Positions 35,969-46,153 are shown, counted from the stretch's first letter. The stretch is 64,000 nucleotides of DNA from Thauera sedimentorum (GCF_014489115.1 NZ_JACTAH010000001.1:2046001-2110000); one strand, 5' to 3'. Program-made: numbers and translations. Notes: generated by a model from the sequence alone, not told the origin.

Positions 35969-36625
35969 TCAGCGCGCGGCCACAACGGGGCTCTGGCCGA
36001 GCGCCTTGAGGCGTTCGGCGGCACGGTCGGCCTCGGCACGGGCGGCGAAGGGGCCGACCCGCACGCGCGTAACCGAACCGGCCTTTTCAGTGTAGGCGGA
36101 GAATCCCTTGGCCTTGAGCTCGCTGGCCAGTGCGGACGCCTTGCCGGCCTCGCCGAAGGCCGCAACCTGGACGACGAAGCCGTCGCCAGCGGCGGGCGGC
36201 GGCGGAACCTTGCCTTCGAGGATGGCGCGCACGCGGTCGGCCTCGTCCCGCGGCGGCTTTGCAGGCGCAGCCTGAGCGGGCGGCGCGGCGGGAGCGCTCG
36301 GTTGCGCGGCCGGGGCCGGCGCTGCGGGCGGCGCGGGGGCAGCGGCGGCGGAAGGGGCCGGAGCCTCGGCCGGCGTCTGCGCGGGCGGTTGCTCCTGCGG
36401 CGGCGGCGCGACGTCCGGCTCCGGGTCGGCCGGTGCACGGCCGGCGATCGGGCGCGACAGTTCGGCGTCACGGTTGGGGATGGTGATCTGGATGTCCTGG
36501 CTGGGCGCGCGCGGCTCCTGATCCATCACCATCGGCAGCAGGATGGCAGCGAGCAGCGCCAGCGCCGCCGCACCCACCAGGCGTCGCCGCGAGCGCTTCT
36601 TGAGCTCGAGGTTGTCAGTGTCCAT
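35969..36625 (-). CDS. SPOR-domain protein (DedD-like)
   Basis: A 218-residue bitopic protein. A short basic cytoplasmic tail (KKRSRRR) precedes one span (about 16-33), then a Pro/Ala-rich linker (about 65-135), then a SPOR domain (145-215) with FVVQVAAFGEAGKASALASELKAKGFSAY and TRVRVGPFAARAEADRAAERLKALG. SPOR domains bind denuded peptidoglycan at the division septum. The order folC-SPOR-cvpA-purF equals E. coli folC-dedD-cvpA-purF, so dedD is a fair orthologue guess. Confidence 0.9.
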   Translation of the reverse strand: MDTDNLELKKRSRRRLVGAAALALLAAILLPMVMDQEPRAPSQDIQITIPNRDAELSRPIAGRAPADPEPDVAPPPQEQPPAQTPAEAPAPSAAAAPAPPAAPAPAAQPSAPAAPPAQAAPAKPPRDEADRVRAILEGKVPPPPAAGDGFVVQVAAFGEAGKASALASELKAKGFSAYTEKAGSVTRVRVGPFAARAEADRAAERLKALGQSPVVAAR

Positions 36626-36637
36626 CGCGCGATGATC

Positions 36638-37945
36638 TCAATGACGTTCCGCGTGGATGGCTGCGAGCACGTCGGCCACGGTCAGAAACGAACCAAAGGC
36701 GACGATTCTATCACCCTCGGCTGCGCTTTTCCGCGCTGCGGCAAACGCGTCCGCAGGCGAGTCGAAACAGCGTATGTCGGCCTCCACGCCGGCGGCGCGC
36801 AAGCGCACTGCGAGCTCCTCGGCCTTCAGGCCCCGCGGCCCGGGCAGCGAGGCCAGCAGCCAGTGATCGACCCGCTCGCGCATCAGCGCGATCACGCCAT
36901 CGACGTCCTTGTCGCCCAGCATGCCGAGCACCGCCCAGGTATCCGGGTAGAAGCCCATGTTGCCCAGGTTCTCGGCCAGCACACCGGCGGCCTGCGGATT
37001 GTGTGCAACGTCGAGCACCACCGCTGGCCGCCCCGGCAGGACCTGGAAGCGGCCCGGCACCTCGACCAGCATCAGGCCCTGGCGGATGGCCTGCATCGAC
37101 ACCGGCAGACGCTCGCGCAGCAGTTCCAGCGCGGTGATCACCGCCGAGGCGTTGAGCAACTGGTTGGCCCCGCGCAGCGCCGGGTAGGCCAGGCCGCCGC
37201 GGCGCACCAGCTCACCCTGGGCCGGGGGCGCGGCATAGCGCCAGTAGCCCCACTGCTGGCGGTCGCCGCCGAAGCCGAAGTCGCGGCCGCTCACCCACAG
37301 CCGCGCGCCGATGGCCTCGGCGTGGGCGAGCAGGCTGGCCGGCGGCTGCGGGTCACCACACACGGCGGGACGTCCGCCGCGGAAGATGCCGGCCTTCTCG
37401 AAACCGATCTGCTCGCGCGTGTCGCCGAGATAGTCCATGTGGTCCATGGCGATGCTGGTGACGATGGCGCAGTCGGCATCGAAGATATTGACCGCATCCA
37501 GGCGGCCGCCGAGGCCGACCTCGAGGATCACCACGTCCAGCGACTCTCGACAGAAGGCGGACCAGGCGGCCAGCGTGCCGTGCTCGAAATAGGTCAGCGG
37601 CGTGTCGCCGCGCGCCCGTTCGACGGCGGCAAAGGCATCGGCAAGCGCCGCATCGTCGATCTCGCGGCCGTCGATGCGCACACGCTCGTGGTAGCGCAGG
37701 AGATGCGGCGAGGTGTAGCAGCCCACCCGGTAGCCGGCCGCGAGCAGGATGGCCTCCAGCATGGCGCAGGTCGACCCCTTGCCATTGGTGCCACCGACCG
37801 TGATCACCAGCGCCTCGCTGGCCGCACCGAGCGCGTCGCGCACCGTGCGCACCCGCTCCAGGCCGAGTTCGATCTGCTGCCCGTGGCGCTGCTCGATCAG
37901 CGCCAGCCAGCCGTCGACGGTGGACGGCAAAGCGCTTGCATTCAT
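36638..37945 (-). CDS. folC: Folylpolyglutamate synthase / dihydrofolate synthase
   Basis: Adds glutamate to dihydropteroate and folates. The 435-residue Mur-ligase-like enzyme has the P-loop VGGTNGKGSTCAMLEAIL, the YTSPHLLRYHERVRIDG signature, and the C-terminal domain with VVLDVAHNPQAAGVLAENL. Cytoplasmic. It lies 10 nt after accD and 12 nt before the SPOR gene, the same order as accD-folC-dedD in E. coli. Confidence 0.97.
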   Translation of the reverse strand: MNASALPSTVDGWLALIEQRHGQQIELGLERVRTVRDALGAASEALVITVGGTNGKGSTCAMLEAILLAAGYRVGCYTSPHLLRYHERVRIDGREIDDAALADAFAAVERARGDTPLTYFEHGTLAAWSAFCRESLDVVILEVGLGGRLDAVNIFDADCAIVTSIAMDHMDYLGDTREQIGFEKAGIFRGGRPAVCGDPQPPASLLAHAEAIGARLWVSGRDFGFGGDRQQWGYWRYAAPPAQGELVRRGGLAYPALRGANQLLNASAVITALELLRERLPVSMQAIRQGLMLVEVPGRFQVLPGRPAVVLDVAHNPQAAGVLAENLGNMGFYPDTWAVLGMLGDKDVDGVIALMRERVDHWLLASLPGPRGLKAEELAVRLRAAGVEADIRCFDSPADAFAAARKSAAEGDRIVAFGSFLTVADVLAAIHAERH

Positions 37946-37955
37946 CGTCTGGCGG

Positions 37956-38828
37956 TCAGGCCTGCACCGCCGGCTGGCGGGTCAGCAGGGTCAGCAGTTC
38001 GGCAAGCTTGGTGCGCATCTCGCGGCGGTCGACGATCAGGTCGATGGCGCCCTTCTCGAGCAGGAACTCGGAACGCTGGAAGCCTTCCGGCAGCTTCTCG
38101 CGCACGGTCTGCTCGATCACCCGCGGGCCGGCAAAGCCGATCAGCGCGCCGGGTTCGGCTATCACCACGTCGCCCATGAAGGCGAAGCTGGCGGACACGC
38201 CGCCCATGGTGGGATCGGTGAGAATGGTGAGGAAGGGCAGCTTGCGCTGGGCGAGCTGGGTGATGGCCGCGGTGGTCTTGGACATCTGCATCAGCGAGAA
38301 CAGGCCTTCCTGCATGCGCGCGCCGCCGGTGGCGGTGATGCAGATGAAGGGCAGGCGCTGCTCCAGGGCCGCGCGGGCGCCGCGCACGAAGCGCTCTCCC
38401 ACCACCGAACCCATGGAACCGCCGAGGAACTCGAACTCGAAGCAGGCCACCACCACCGGCACGGTGTTGATCGCGCCCTGCATGACGACCATCGCGTCGG
38501 CCTCGTCGGTGTCCTTGTTGGCCGCCGACAGGCGCTCGGTGTAGCGGCGCGAATCCTTGAACTTGAGCGGATCGACCGGCACCACCTCGGCGCCGATCTC
38601 GAAGCGCCCCTCGGCGTCCAGCAGCATGTCCAGGCGCGCGCGCGCGCGGATGCGCTGGTGATGGCCGCACTTGGGGCAGACGTTGAGGTTGCTTTCCAGG
38701 TCCGAGCGGTAGAGTACCGCCTCGCAGGCCGTGCACTTGCTCCACAGGCCTTCCGGAATGGACTTGTTGCGCGCGCTGACTTCGGCGCGCTTGATCTTCG
38801 GGGGAAGCAGTTTCTGCAGCCAGCTCAT
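37956..38828 (-). CDS. accD: Acetyl-CoA carboxylase carboxyltransferase subunit beta
   Basis: Zinc-containing half of the carboxyltransferase that makes malonyl-CoA. The 290-residue protein has a four-Cys zinc ribbon (C32, C35, C51, C54) followed by the crotonase-like domain with [19 protein letters not shown] and [19 protein letters not shown]. The start ATG overlaps the trpA stop by 4 nt (ATGA), so translation is coupled to tryptophan genes, a common betaproteobacterial arrangement. Confidence 0.97.
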   Translation of the reverse strand: MSWLQKLLPPKIKRAEVSARNKSIPEGLWSKCTACEAVLYRSDLESNLNVCPKCGHHQRIRARARLDMLLDAEGRFEIGAEVVPVDPLKFKDSRRYTERLSAANKDTDEADAMVVMQGAINTVPVVVACFEFEFLGGSMGSVVGERFVRGARAALEQRLPFICITATGGARMQEGLFSLMQMSKTTAAITQLAQRKLPFLTILTDPTMGGVSASFAFMGDVVIAEPGALIGFAGPRVIEQTVREKLPEGFQRSEFLLEKGAIDLIVDRREMRTKLAELLTLLTRQPAVQA

Positions 38829-39640
38829 CGGGCCGTTTCTCCGATCTGGTCCAGGGCCTCGCGTATGCCCTTGATGAAGTCGCGCACCCGGGCAACAGCC
38901 TGGTCGGGGACGCTACGCTCGATTTCCTCAATGATGCGACTGCCGATCACCACGCCGTCGGCCAGTTCGCCGATGCGCCGTGCGGACTCCGCATCGCGGA
39001 TGCCGAAACCGACGCCCACCGGCATACCCACTGCCGCACGGATCTTGGGGATGCGTGCGGCCACCTCGTCGAGGTCGATGTTCGCGGAGCCGGTCACGCC
39101 CTTGAGCGACACGTAGTAGATATAGCCGCTGCCGGCGGCCGCCACCTCGGCGAAGCGCTGCTCGGACGATGTCGGCGCGAGCAGGAAGATCGGATCCAGG
39201 CCGGCGCTCTTCAGCGTCCGGGCGAACTCCATGCACTCCTGCGGCGGGTAGTCCACCACCAGCACGCCATCGACGCCGGCCATCTGCGCCGCATCGGTGA
39301 AGGCCTGCACGCCCATCGCCTCGATCGGGTTGGCGTAGCCCATCAGCACCACCGGGGTGTCGCTGTTGGTGCGGCGGAACTCGCGCACCGCGTCGAGCAC
39401 CTTGCGCAGGGTCATGCCCTTGGCCAGCGCGCGCTCGGAGGCGCGCTGGATGGTCGGGCCGTCGGCCATCGGGTCGGAGAACGGCACGCCCAGTTCGATC
39501 ACGTCCGCGCCGCCTTCGACCAGCGCGTGCATCAGCGGTACGGTGGCGGCGGGATCGGGGTCGCCCGCAGTGATGAACGGGATCAGCGCCTTGCGCCCTT
39601 CCGCGTGAAGACGCTGGAAGCTTGTCTGGATTTTCGACAT
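38825..39640 (-). CDS. trpA: Tryptophan synthase alpha subunit
   Basis: Cleaves indole-3-glycerol phosphate to indole. The 271-residue TIM barrel contains [50 protein letters not shown], here summarised: the catalytic Glu is in [12 protein letters not shown] and the Asp in the ECMEFA/VDYPP region. I chose the ATG at 39640 ([11 protein letters not shown]); an ATG at 39652 would add MNTN and cannot be excluded since neither has a clear Shine-Dalgarno. It follows trpB by 47 nt containing a hairpin. Confidence 0.96.
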   Translation of the reverse strand: MSKIQTSFQRLHAEGRKALIPFITAGDPDPAATVPLMHALVEGGADVIELGVPFSDPMADGPTIQRASERALAKGMTLRKVLDAVREFRRTNSDTPVVLMGYANPIEAMGVQAFTDAAQMAGVDGVLVVDYPPQECMEFARTLKSAGLDPIFLLAPTSSEQRFAEVAAAGSGYIYYVSLKGVTGSANIDLDEVAARIPKIRAAVGMPVGVGFGIRDAESARRIGELADGVVIGSRIIEEIERSVPDQAVARVRDFIKGIREALDQIGETAR

Positions 39641-39656
39641 GTTCGTATTCATGCGT

Positions 39657-39680
39657 CGGGGCGCACTCGCGTACGCCCCG
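39657..39680 (-). other. Intercistronic hairpin between trpB and trpA
   Basis: CGGGGCGCAC and GTACGCCCCG arms form a 10-position stem with one mismatch and a 4-nt loop, just before the trpA start. No U-tract. It may modulate trpA translation or mRNA processing. Confidence 0.45.
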
Positions 39681-39687
39681 GGAGGAG

Positions 39688-40899
39688 TCAGAATTGGATG
39701 CCGGAACGCTCGGCGACGGTGTGCATGTCCTTGTCGCCGCGCCCGGACAGATTGACCAGCACGATCTTGTCGCGCGCCAGCTGCGGGGCCAGCCGGGCTG
39801 CATAGGCGAGCGCATGGGAGGATTCCAGCGCCGGAATGATGCCCTCGAAGCGGCACAGGTCGTGGAAGGCCTGCAGCGCCTCGCTATCGGTCACGCCGAC
39901 GTATTCGGCGCGCGCCGAGTCCTTCAGCCATGCGTGCTCGGGGCCGACACCGGGATAGTCGAGGCCGGCGGAGACCGAGTGGGTCTCGACGATCTGGCCG
40001 TCCTCGTCCTGCAGCAGATAGGTGCGGTTGCCGTGCAGCACGCCGGGACGTCCGGCCGTGAGCGAGGCCGCATGCCGGCCGCTGTCCAGCCCGTCGCCCG
40101 CCGCCTCCACACCCACCAGTCGCACCGCCTTGTGCTCGAGATAGGGGTGGAAGATGCCCATGGCGTTGGAGCCGCCACCCACGCAGGCGATCACGTAGTC
40201 CGGCTGGCGGCCGGTCATCTCGGGCATCTGCTCGATGCACTCCTTGCCGATCACCGCCTGGAAATCGCGCACCATCATCGGATAGGGGTGAGGCCCCGCA
40301 ACCGTGCCGATGATGTAGAAGGTGTTGTGCACATTGGTGACCCAGTCGCGCATCGCTTCGTTGAGCGCGTCCTTGAGGGTCTTGGAACCGGACTCCACCG
40401 GCACCACGGTGGCGCCGAGCAGCTTCATTCGGTAGACGTTGGCAGCCTGGCGCCTGACGTCCTCGGCGCCCATGTACACCACGCACTCCATGCCGTAGCG
40501 CGCCGCCACGGTGGCGGTCGCCACGCCGTGCTGGCCGGCACCGGTCTCGGCGATCACCCGCGGCTTGCCCATCCGCCTGGCGAGCAGCGCCTGGCCGATG
40601 CAGTTGTTCACCTTGTGGGCGCCGGTATGGTTGAGATCCTCGCGCTTGAGGTAGATCTGCGCGCCGCCGAGCAGCTCGGACCAGCGCTTGGCGTGGTAGA
40701 TCGGACTCGGCCGGCCGACATAGTGCTTGAGTTCGTACTCGTACTCGGCGACGAAGGCCGGGTCGTGCTGGCAGGCAGCGTAGGCCTGGCGCAACTCTTC
40801 CAGCGCGGGAATCAGCGTTTCCGAAACGAACACGCCGCCGTAGGGACCGAAATGGCCGCTGGCGTCGGGAAACTGGTAAGGCGTGTCAGCCATCTGCAT
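39688..40899 (-). CDS. trpB: Tryptophan synthase beta subunit
   Basis: PLP enzyme joining indole and serine. The 403-residue protein carries the PLP Lys in [20 protein letters not shown], the phosphate-binding [10 protein letters not shown], and the [17 protein letters not shown] block. The ATG at 40899 overlaps the trpF 3' end by 14 nt and has GGAG 6 nt upstream, better than the ATG at 40893. Translationally coupled to trpF. Confidence 0.98.
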   Translation of the reverse strand: MQMADTPYQFPDASGHFGPYGGVFVSETLIPALEELRQAYAACQHDPAFVAEYEYELKHYVGRPSPIYHAKRWSELLGGAQIYLKREDLNHTGAHKVNNCIGQALLARRMGKPRVIAETGAGQHGVATATVAARYGMECVVYMGAEDVRRQAANVYRMKLLGATVVPVESGSKTLKDALNEAMRDWVTNVHNTFYIIGTVAGPHPYPMMVRDFQAVIGKECIEQMPEMTGRQPDYVIACVGGGSNAMGIFHPYLEHKAVRLVGVEAAGDGLDSGRHAASLTAGRPGVLHGNRTYLLQDEDGQIVETHSVSAGLDYPGVGPEHAWLKDSARAEYVGVTDSEALQAFHDLCRFEGIIPALESSHALAYAARLAPQLARDKIVLVNLSGRGDKDMHTVAERSGIQF

Positions 40900-41509
40900 T
40901 GCGAACTCCGGCGATGAAGGCGGTGATCAGGCGGGCATCCTTGATACCCTTGGCCGATTCGACGCCGCTGGAAACATCCACCGCCCACGGGCGCACCCGC
41001 CGCACGGCTTCGCTCACGTTGTCCGGCGTCAACCCGCCCGACAGCACCAGCGGACGGTCGAAGCCGTCCGGGATCAGCGACCAGTCGAAGACCTTGCCGC
41101 CACCACCATAACCATCCACGAAGGCATCGACGAGAATGCCGCGCGCCCCCGGATGGCAAGCTGCGAATTCTAGCAGATCGACCCCGGGGCGCATCCGCGC
41201 CGCCTTGATCCAGGGTCGTCCGAAGCGGGCGCATTCGGCCTCGCTCTCGTCGCCGTGGAACTGCAGCAACTGCAAGGGGACGGCATCCAGCACGCGCCGC
41301 ACCTGGGCTTCGTCCGCGTTCACGAACAGGCCGACCGTGGTGACGAAAGGCGGGATCAATGCGGCCAGCGTGGCTGCCTGCGCCAGTTCCACATGGCGCG
41401 GACTGGGCGGATAGAACACCAGCCCGATCGCGTCCGCGCCGGCGTCAACGGCCGCGCGCACGTCATCCGGCCGGGTCAGGCCACAGATCTTGATACGGGT
41501 ACGGGACAT
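40886..41509 (-). CDS. trpF: Phosphoribosylanthranilate isomerase
   Basis: Amadori isomerisation in tryptophan synthesis. A 207-residue TIM barrel starting [29 protein letters not shown]; the catalytic Cys is in KICGLT and the Asp in the VDAFVDG stretch, with the [10 protein letters not shown] phosphate-binding loop near the end. Its ATG directly follows the truA stop (TGAATG). Confidence 0.96.
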   Translation of the reverse strand: MSRTRIKICGLTRPDDVRAAVDAGADAIGLVFYPPSPRHVELAQAATLAALIPPFVTTVGLFVNADEAQVRRVLDAVPLQLLQFHGDESEAECARFGRPWIKAARMRPGVDLLEFAACHPGARGILVDAFVDGYGGGGKVFDWSLIPDGFDRPLVLSGGLTPDNVSEAVRRVRPWAVDVSSGVESAKGIKDARLITAFIAGVRNADG

Positions 41510-42307
41510 TCAGAGCAGGGGAATTCGGGGCAGCGCGATGATACGCCCATCGCCGGGCAGCGACCAGCGCGGCGGATAGTCCACCCCGCACAGGTAGAGC
41601 CCGTCCGGCGAGAAGGTCGGCGCAGCATGCTTGCGGTCGCGACTGGCGAGCAATTCCGCCATCCAGCCGACCGGATGACGCCCCTTGCCGACATAGCAGA
41701 GCGCACCGACGAGGTTGCGGATCATGTGGTGCAGGAAGCCGTCGGCGTAAAAGTCGAAGACGATGAACTCTCCGCTGCGCGCCACGCTCACCTCGTACAT
41801 GTTGCGCACCGGCGTCTTCGCCTGGCAGCCCGCCGCGCGGAAGGCGCTGAAATCGTGCCGCCCCACCAGGCAGGCCGCCGCCTCGGCCATGCGCGCCGCG
41901 TCAAGCGGCGCATGGAACCAGCCTACCCGGCGCGCGAGCAGTGCCGGGCGCACCGGCGCATTGTGGAGGATGTAGCGGTAACGCCGCGCGCAAGCCAGGT
42001 AGCGGGCATGGAAGCCGTCGTCCACCTCGACCGCCCAGCGCACCACGACCGCAGGCGGCAGCAGGGCATTGACACCACGTACCCAGGCGCCGAGCGGACG
42101 TTCGGCCGAGGTGTCGAAATGCACGACCTGGGCGGTCGCATGCACGCCGGCATCGGTGCGGCCCGCGCAATGCAGGCGCACCGGGTGCGCGCAGATCGCG
42201 CCGAGCGCGTCCTCCAGCGCATCCTGGACCGCACCCCCACCCCGCTGGCTCTGCCAGCCGAGAAACGCATCGCCCGCATACTCGACGCCAAGTGCGATTC
42301 TCTTCAT
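41510..42307 (-). CDS. truA: tRNA pseudouridine(38-40) synthase
   Basis: Converts U38-U40 of tRNA anticodon arms to pseudouridine. The 266-residue protein starts MKRIALGVEYAGDAFLGWQSQ, with the catalytic Asp in HCAGRTDAGVHATAQVVHF and the C-terminal FLHHMIRNLVGALCYVGKG block. The ATG at 42307 is chosen by homology; it overlaps the upstream membrane-protein stop by 4 nt (ATGA). Confidence 0.97.
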   Translation of the reverse strand: MKRIALGVEYAGDAFLGWQSQRGGGAVQDALEDALGAICAHPVRLHCAGRTDAGVHATAQVVHFDTSAERPLGAWVRGVNALLPPAVVVRWAVEVDDGFHARYLACARRYRYILHNAPVRPALLARRVGWFHAPLDAARMAEAAACLVGRHDFSAFRAAGCQAKTPVRNMYEVSVARSGEFIVFDFYADGFLHHMIRNLVGALCYVGKGRHPVGWMAELLASRDRKHAAPTFSPDGLYLCGVDYPPRWSLPGDGRIIALPRIPLL

Positions 42308-42894
42308 GCGTAAGCCCACAAGAGATAGGCGAAACCGATTCCGAGCACCCCCCACTCGAGTACACCGAGTCGCTCACGTTGCAGTTGGAGGCGCTCGTTC
42401 TCCACCTCGCCCGGCTCATGGAGCAACTCGCGCCACACGTGGGCACGAGGGCTGTCCACGTATCGCAGCACCAGCAGCATCCGCACCGCGACCCGCTCCG
42501 CAGGCAGACCGAACACGGCCAGCGGGCGGCTCAGTGCGTAGAGTCCGCCGATCAGGCGCTCGGTAGACAGGCGTTCCAGCAAGATGGCGACACAACACAC
42601 GACCGCCACCAGACGTCCGGCATGGGCCAGGGCCTGGAGGAGACCTTCACGACTCGGGCTGAGGGCGGGCCAGTCCGCGAGCACTGCCTCGCCGGGCGTG
42701 AAGCCCGCGAAGAGCACGATGATGGCGATCAGCAGGATGCGCACCCGCCGCAGCAGGCGCAGGGTGCGCAGCCGGGCGCCAAACAGCGCCACGACCGCCA
42801 GCCCGCAGACGACAAGCGCCAGCGCGCCGGGCTGAAGGAACTGCAAGGCCCCCACCCCCAGCATCCAGCAAAGAATCAAGAAACCTGCATGCAT
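42304..42894 (-). CDS. Orphan CbiQ-like (ECF transporter T component-like) membrane protein
   Basis: A 196-residue protein with about four spans (4-20, 25-42, 50-68 and 88-108) and a basic, helical C-terminal half. The stretch RLIGGLYALSRPLAVFGLPAERVAVRMLLVLRYV resembles the CbiQ/EcfT coupling helix region. It is shorter than most T components (about 230-260 residues), and no ECF ATPase or S component is near, so transport function is doubtful. It lies between fimV and truA and is coupled to truA by an ATGA overlap. Start ATG at 42894 chosen as the only one that leaves a plausible first span. Confidence 0.6.
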   Translation of the reverse strand: MHAGFLILCWMLGVGALQFLQPGALALVVCGLAVVALFGARLRTLRLLRRVRILLIAIIVLFAGFTPGEAVLADWPALSPSREGLLQALAHAGRLVAVVCCVAILLERLSTERLIGGLYALSRPLAVFGLPAERVAVRMLLVLRYVDSPRAHVWRELLHEPGEVENERLQLQRERLGVLEWGVLGIGFAYLLWAYA

Positions 42895-42978
42895 CGTTCT
42901 GATCACGCCCCCACCATCCGCGGCTGGCGATCCAGCCGGCCTCGGCGGAGGGCGAGCATACCTCGAAAGCAGTGCGGA

Positions 42979-43010
42979 GAAACGGAAACGGGCGGGGTTC
43001 CCCCCGCCCG
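42979..43010 (-). terminator. Terminator of fimV
   Basis: A 9-bp GC stem (CGGGCGGGG with CCCCGCCCG, 4-nt loop) read on the minus strand is followed by TTTCCGTTTC. It lies about 30 nt after the fimV stop and separates fimV from the truA operon. Confidence 0.7.
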
Positions 43011-43039
43011 TGGTCATGCGCCGGTCGAGCCGGCAGGGC

Positions 43040-46000
43040 TCAATCGAGGCGAGCGAGCAGTTCCCGCGCAGCCGCCTGCTGGCTGTCGCTGCCTTCGCGC
43101 AGCACCTCGTCGAGGAGTTCCCGCGCACCTTCCTTGTCACCCATTTCCTCGTAGGCACGGGCAAGCTCGAGCTTGGTATCGACCTCCTGCCCGCCCGCCG
43201 CTTCGCCTGCAGGCATCCTGGCCTCTTCAGCGGCGACGTCTGTACGCTCACCGCCGACATCCGGCTGTGCTTCCTGCGGTGTCTCGAGTTCGAGATCGAT
43301 GCTGGAAAGATCGAGCGCCGGCGGCTCGCCACCCGAGGCAGCAGTCGGGGAGTCGAGCTCAAAGTCGAAGTCGAGCAGATTGGTGTCGAAACTGGACTCC
43401 TCCAGATCCACCACGTCCCCGCCCTGTTCCGAAAACGCGTTCACACCCTCGATCTGCGTCTCCGCGCCGTAGGTGTCCGAGCCGGCAATGACGGTCGCTG
43501 CCAGATCGACAGGCTCGGCCTCGTTGGGCGCACCCGCCTCCTGAGGCGCGTCAAGATCGATGAAGGCCGCGTCAGATGCAGGCGCATCGAGATCGATGAA
43601 GGCCTCGTCGGCCGCCTCCCCCTCGCTCTGAGCGGAGGATGCAACAACCGTGGCCGTCAGATTCGAGGCGTCGGTCTGCGCCGCGCCCTCCTCGAGATCG
43701 GGCTCTGCGCTCCCGGCTTCGGGCGCTGCCGCAGCGGGCTCCTCGAAATCGAGATCGAAGTCCAGGACATTGCTGTCCACCTCGGGCACGGGCACTTCGA
43801 GCGCCTCGCTCTCTCCGCCGGTCTCGGTTCCGGTGAATGCCAGCTGGCCGCCGGGCATCGCCCAGGTGTCCTTCAGCTGGTTCTCACCCTCCTCACCGGC
43901 CTCGGGCACTTCCGGCTCGACGGGCGGCTCTTCCGCAGCGGGCTGTTCCGCCGGCTCGATGTCCGGAAGATCGAAATCCAGCGCGCCCAGCGACTGGGTC
44001 AGGTCCTGACCGGCATCATCGACGGCCGCAGCTTGCTCGGGTTGCTCGGGCTCCTCGCCCGCCACCAGACCGCCCGCCAATGCCGCAACTCCCACGGCAC
44101 CGGCAGCAGCCGCGGTAGCCGGCGAGGGCTGGCCAGCCTTGTCGCCAACGCTCTCCTCGACGTCGCCGGCCTCACCGCCGCGGTCCGCCGCGTAAAGCGG
44201 ATTCTCGGGATCGATCTCGCGACCGAGCGCCGCAGCCTTGGCCCACTCGGAGCCCTCGCCGCTGGTCCGTGCGTAGAGATCCGCAGCGATGGTCTCGAAC
44301 TGCTTGAGGCTCTTGCGCGCCGCGTAGAGCTCCAGCAGCTTGAGATAGATCGCAAGCCGGCTGGGATCGGCCTTGAGCGCATCGACAAGGATCTCTTCGG
44401 CTTGGGCATCGCGCCCGTAGGCCATGTACACATCGGCCTCTGCCACCGGATCGACGCCTTCGTCAGTGTCGATCGAGGACAGCCCCGACTGGCTGAAATC
44501 GGTCTGCAGCACACTGCTGCTACTGGTGTCGACGCTCTGCCCACCGGTCACGCCGAACACCGAATTCGGGCCCGTCGGCGCCTCCGACATCAACGCCGAC
44601 GACAATCCGGCCCCTTCGCTCTGCTTGCGACGCTGGCGCAGCTTGAAACCGGCATAGCCGAGCAGCAAGGCAAGCACGCCGCCACCGGCCGCCAGGGTCA
44701 TCGGATCACCGAGCAATTCGTCCAGGAAACTGGGCTGCGGTTGCGGCGCAGGCTGCGGTGCAGGCTTGCGGGCCGCAGGCGGCGCCGGTTTCGGTGCGGG
44801 CTCGGCCTTCGGCTCGACACTGGGTTCCGGCGCAGGGGCCGGAGTGGGAGCTGCCTGGGACACCTGCGCTTCCGCGGCCGGTGCCGGCGCCTGTGCCGGC
44901 TGCGAGGCCTCCGCCGCCGGCGTGGGCGTCTCGGCCGCCGGTGTATCCGCTGCGGCCGCAGGCGCCTCTGCCCCAGGCACGGCGGCCGGCGGGGTGCCGG
45001 TTCCAGCCTGTTGCTGCAGTTGGGCGAGTTGTTCGCTCTTCAGTTCGATGAGCTTCTGCAGATCGCGGATGCTGCGCTCCAGCTCGACCAGGCGCTGATT
45101 GGCTTCTTCGAGCGCACGATCGCGGGCGACCAGGTCTTCCTCGAGCGCCCTGAGCCGATCCGTCCTTGCCGCGTCGCCGGACTCCGCAGCCGCATCGTCC
45201 GCCGCACGTGAGACCTGCACCCGGTCAGTGCTCGCATCGGGCCTGGCAGTCTCTTCGACACGCGGCGTAATCCTGCCTTCGCTCGCCTGGTCGGCCGTGT
45301 CGGGTGCCGCGGGGGTCGCTGCCGCAGCGCCCGCCAAACGGCGTCGATAGGCTTCGAAATCGGCGGCCTGGGCAACCACTTCGCGCCTGGCTTCGGTACG
45401 GTCGATCGCCCTGACCTGCTCGGCCGAGGGCATGTTCAGGATCGCGCCTGCGCGCATGCGATTGATGTTGCCGTCATCGAAGGCAGCGGGGTTCTCGCGC
45501 GCCAGGGCAATCAGCATCTGATCCAGGGTGACATCCGCCGGCCGGCTTTCCTCGGCGATGCGTCGCAGGGTGTCACCCCGCTGCACCCGGTAGCTGCCGG
45601 ATGCGGCCGCCGGACTCGCCGCCGCAGCAGGTGCGACGCGGCTGGAAGCCTGGGTCGGCGCCGAAGCGGGTTGAGCGGGCTGCACCGGCGCAAGGGCGAC
45701 CGGATCGAGCAGGAAGGTGTATTCGCGCACCAGCCGCCCTGCATCCCAGCTGAACTCCAGCAGGAGATCAAGGAAAGGCTCGTTCACCGGCCGATCACTG
45801 CTGATGCGCAGCACCGGCTTGGAGCCGGAATTATCTACCGAGACGCGCAGCAGGCTCAGCGCCGAGGAATACGGGATGTTGGCCTGGCGAAAGGCATCGG
45901 GGGGTGCAATCCGCGCCGACAGTGACTGCAACTCCTGGGGCGTTGCAGACAGCGGCACTTCGGCCCGCAAGGGCTGGCCCAGACCGCTGAAAACATTGAT

Positions 46001-46084
46001 CGGCCCGGCTCCGAGCGCGAATGCGCTGGACGGGATGGATGCAATCGCGGTCGCGATCAGGGATGCCTTGAGCAAAGTTTTCAT
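43040..46084 (-). CDS. fimV: FimV/HubP-like polar hub protein
   Basis: A 1014-residue inner membrane protein of the FimV family, linked to type IV pilus function, polar organisation and peptidoglycan binding. Signal peptide 1-23, FimV N-terminal domain to about 128, LysM domain about 163-220, coiled coil about 310-360, Pro/Ala-rich linker, one span about 462-481, then a long acidic cytoplasmic region with TPR-like helices (around residues 540-625) and repeated DFDFD/IDLDAP motifs, ending in the conserved FimV C-terminal domain (TKLELARAYEEMGDKEGARELLDEVL). The ATG at 46084 fits the family; no pilus genes are adjacent. It has its own promoter and terminator. Confidence 0.93.
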   Translation of the reverse strand: MKTLLKASLIATAIASIPSSAFALGAGPINVFSGLGQPLRAEVPLSATPQELQSLSARIAPPDAFRQANIPYSSALSLLRVSVDNSGSKPVLRISSDRPVNEPFLDLLLEFSWDAGRLVREYTFLLDPVALAPVQPAQPASAPTQASSRVAPAAAASPAAASGSYRVQRGDTLRRIAEESRPADVTLDQMLIALARENPAAFDDGNINRMRAGAILNMPSAEQVRAIDRTEARREVVAQAADFEAYRRRLAGAAAATPAAPDTADQASEGRITPRVEETARPDASTDRVQVSRAADDAAAESGDAARTDRLRALEEDLVARDRALEEANQRLVELERSIRDLQKLIELKSEQLAQLQQQAGTGTPPAAVPGAEAPAAAADTPAAETPTPAAEASQPAQAPAPAAEAQVSQAAPTPAPAPEPSVEPKAEPAPKPAPPAARKPAPQPAPQPQPSFLDELLGDPMTLAAGGGVLALLLGYAGFKLRQRRKQSEGAGLSSALMSEAPTGPNSVFGVTGGQSVDTSSSSVLQTDFSQSGLSSIDTDEGVDPVAEADVYMAYGRDAQAEEILVDALKADPSRLAIYLKLLELYAARKSLKQFETIAADLYARTSGEGSEWAKAAALGREIDPENPLYAADRGGEAGDVEESVGDKAGQPSPATAAAAGAVGVAALAGGLVAGEEPEQPEQAAAVDDAGQDLTQSLGALDFDLPDIEPAEQPAAEEPPVEPEVPEAGEEGENQLKDTWAMPGGQLAFTGTETGGESEALEVPVPEVDSNVLDFDLDFEEPAAAAPEAGSAEPDLEEGAAQTDASNLTATVVASSAQSEGEAADEAFIDLDAPASDAAFIDLDAPQEAGAPNEAEPVDLAATVIAGSDTYGAETQIEGVNAFSEQGGDVVDLEESSFDTNLLDFDFELDSPTAASGGEPPALDLSSIDLELETPQEAQPDVGGERTDVAAEEARMPAGEAAGGQEVDTKLELARAYEEMGDKEGARELLDEVLREGSDSQQAAARELLARLD

Positions 46085-46124
46085 CGTTTTGTGCGCGTTC
46101 CCTTGCCGGTGCCAAGCTATAAAG

Positions 46125-46153
46125 AACATAGCATCATGGACTTGGGCTAGCAA
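46125..46153 (-). promoter_or_regulatory. Candidate fimV promoter
   Basis: TTGCTA, 17-nt spacer, TATGTT on the minus strand, 40 nt upstream of the fimV ATG in an AT-rich region that stands out from the GC-rich surroundings. Confidence 0.4.

Noticed and set aside
43010..45211. A 733-codon open frame opposite fimV
   Set aside because: Mirror of the repetitive Ala/Asp/Glu region of FimV; no family motif.
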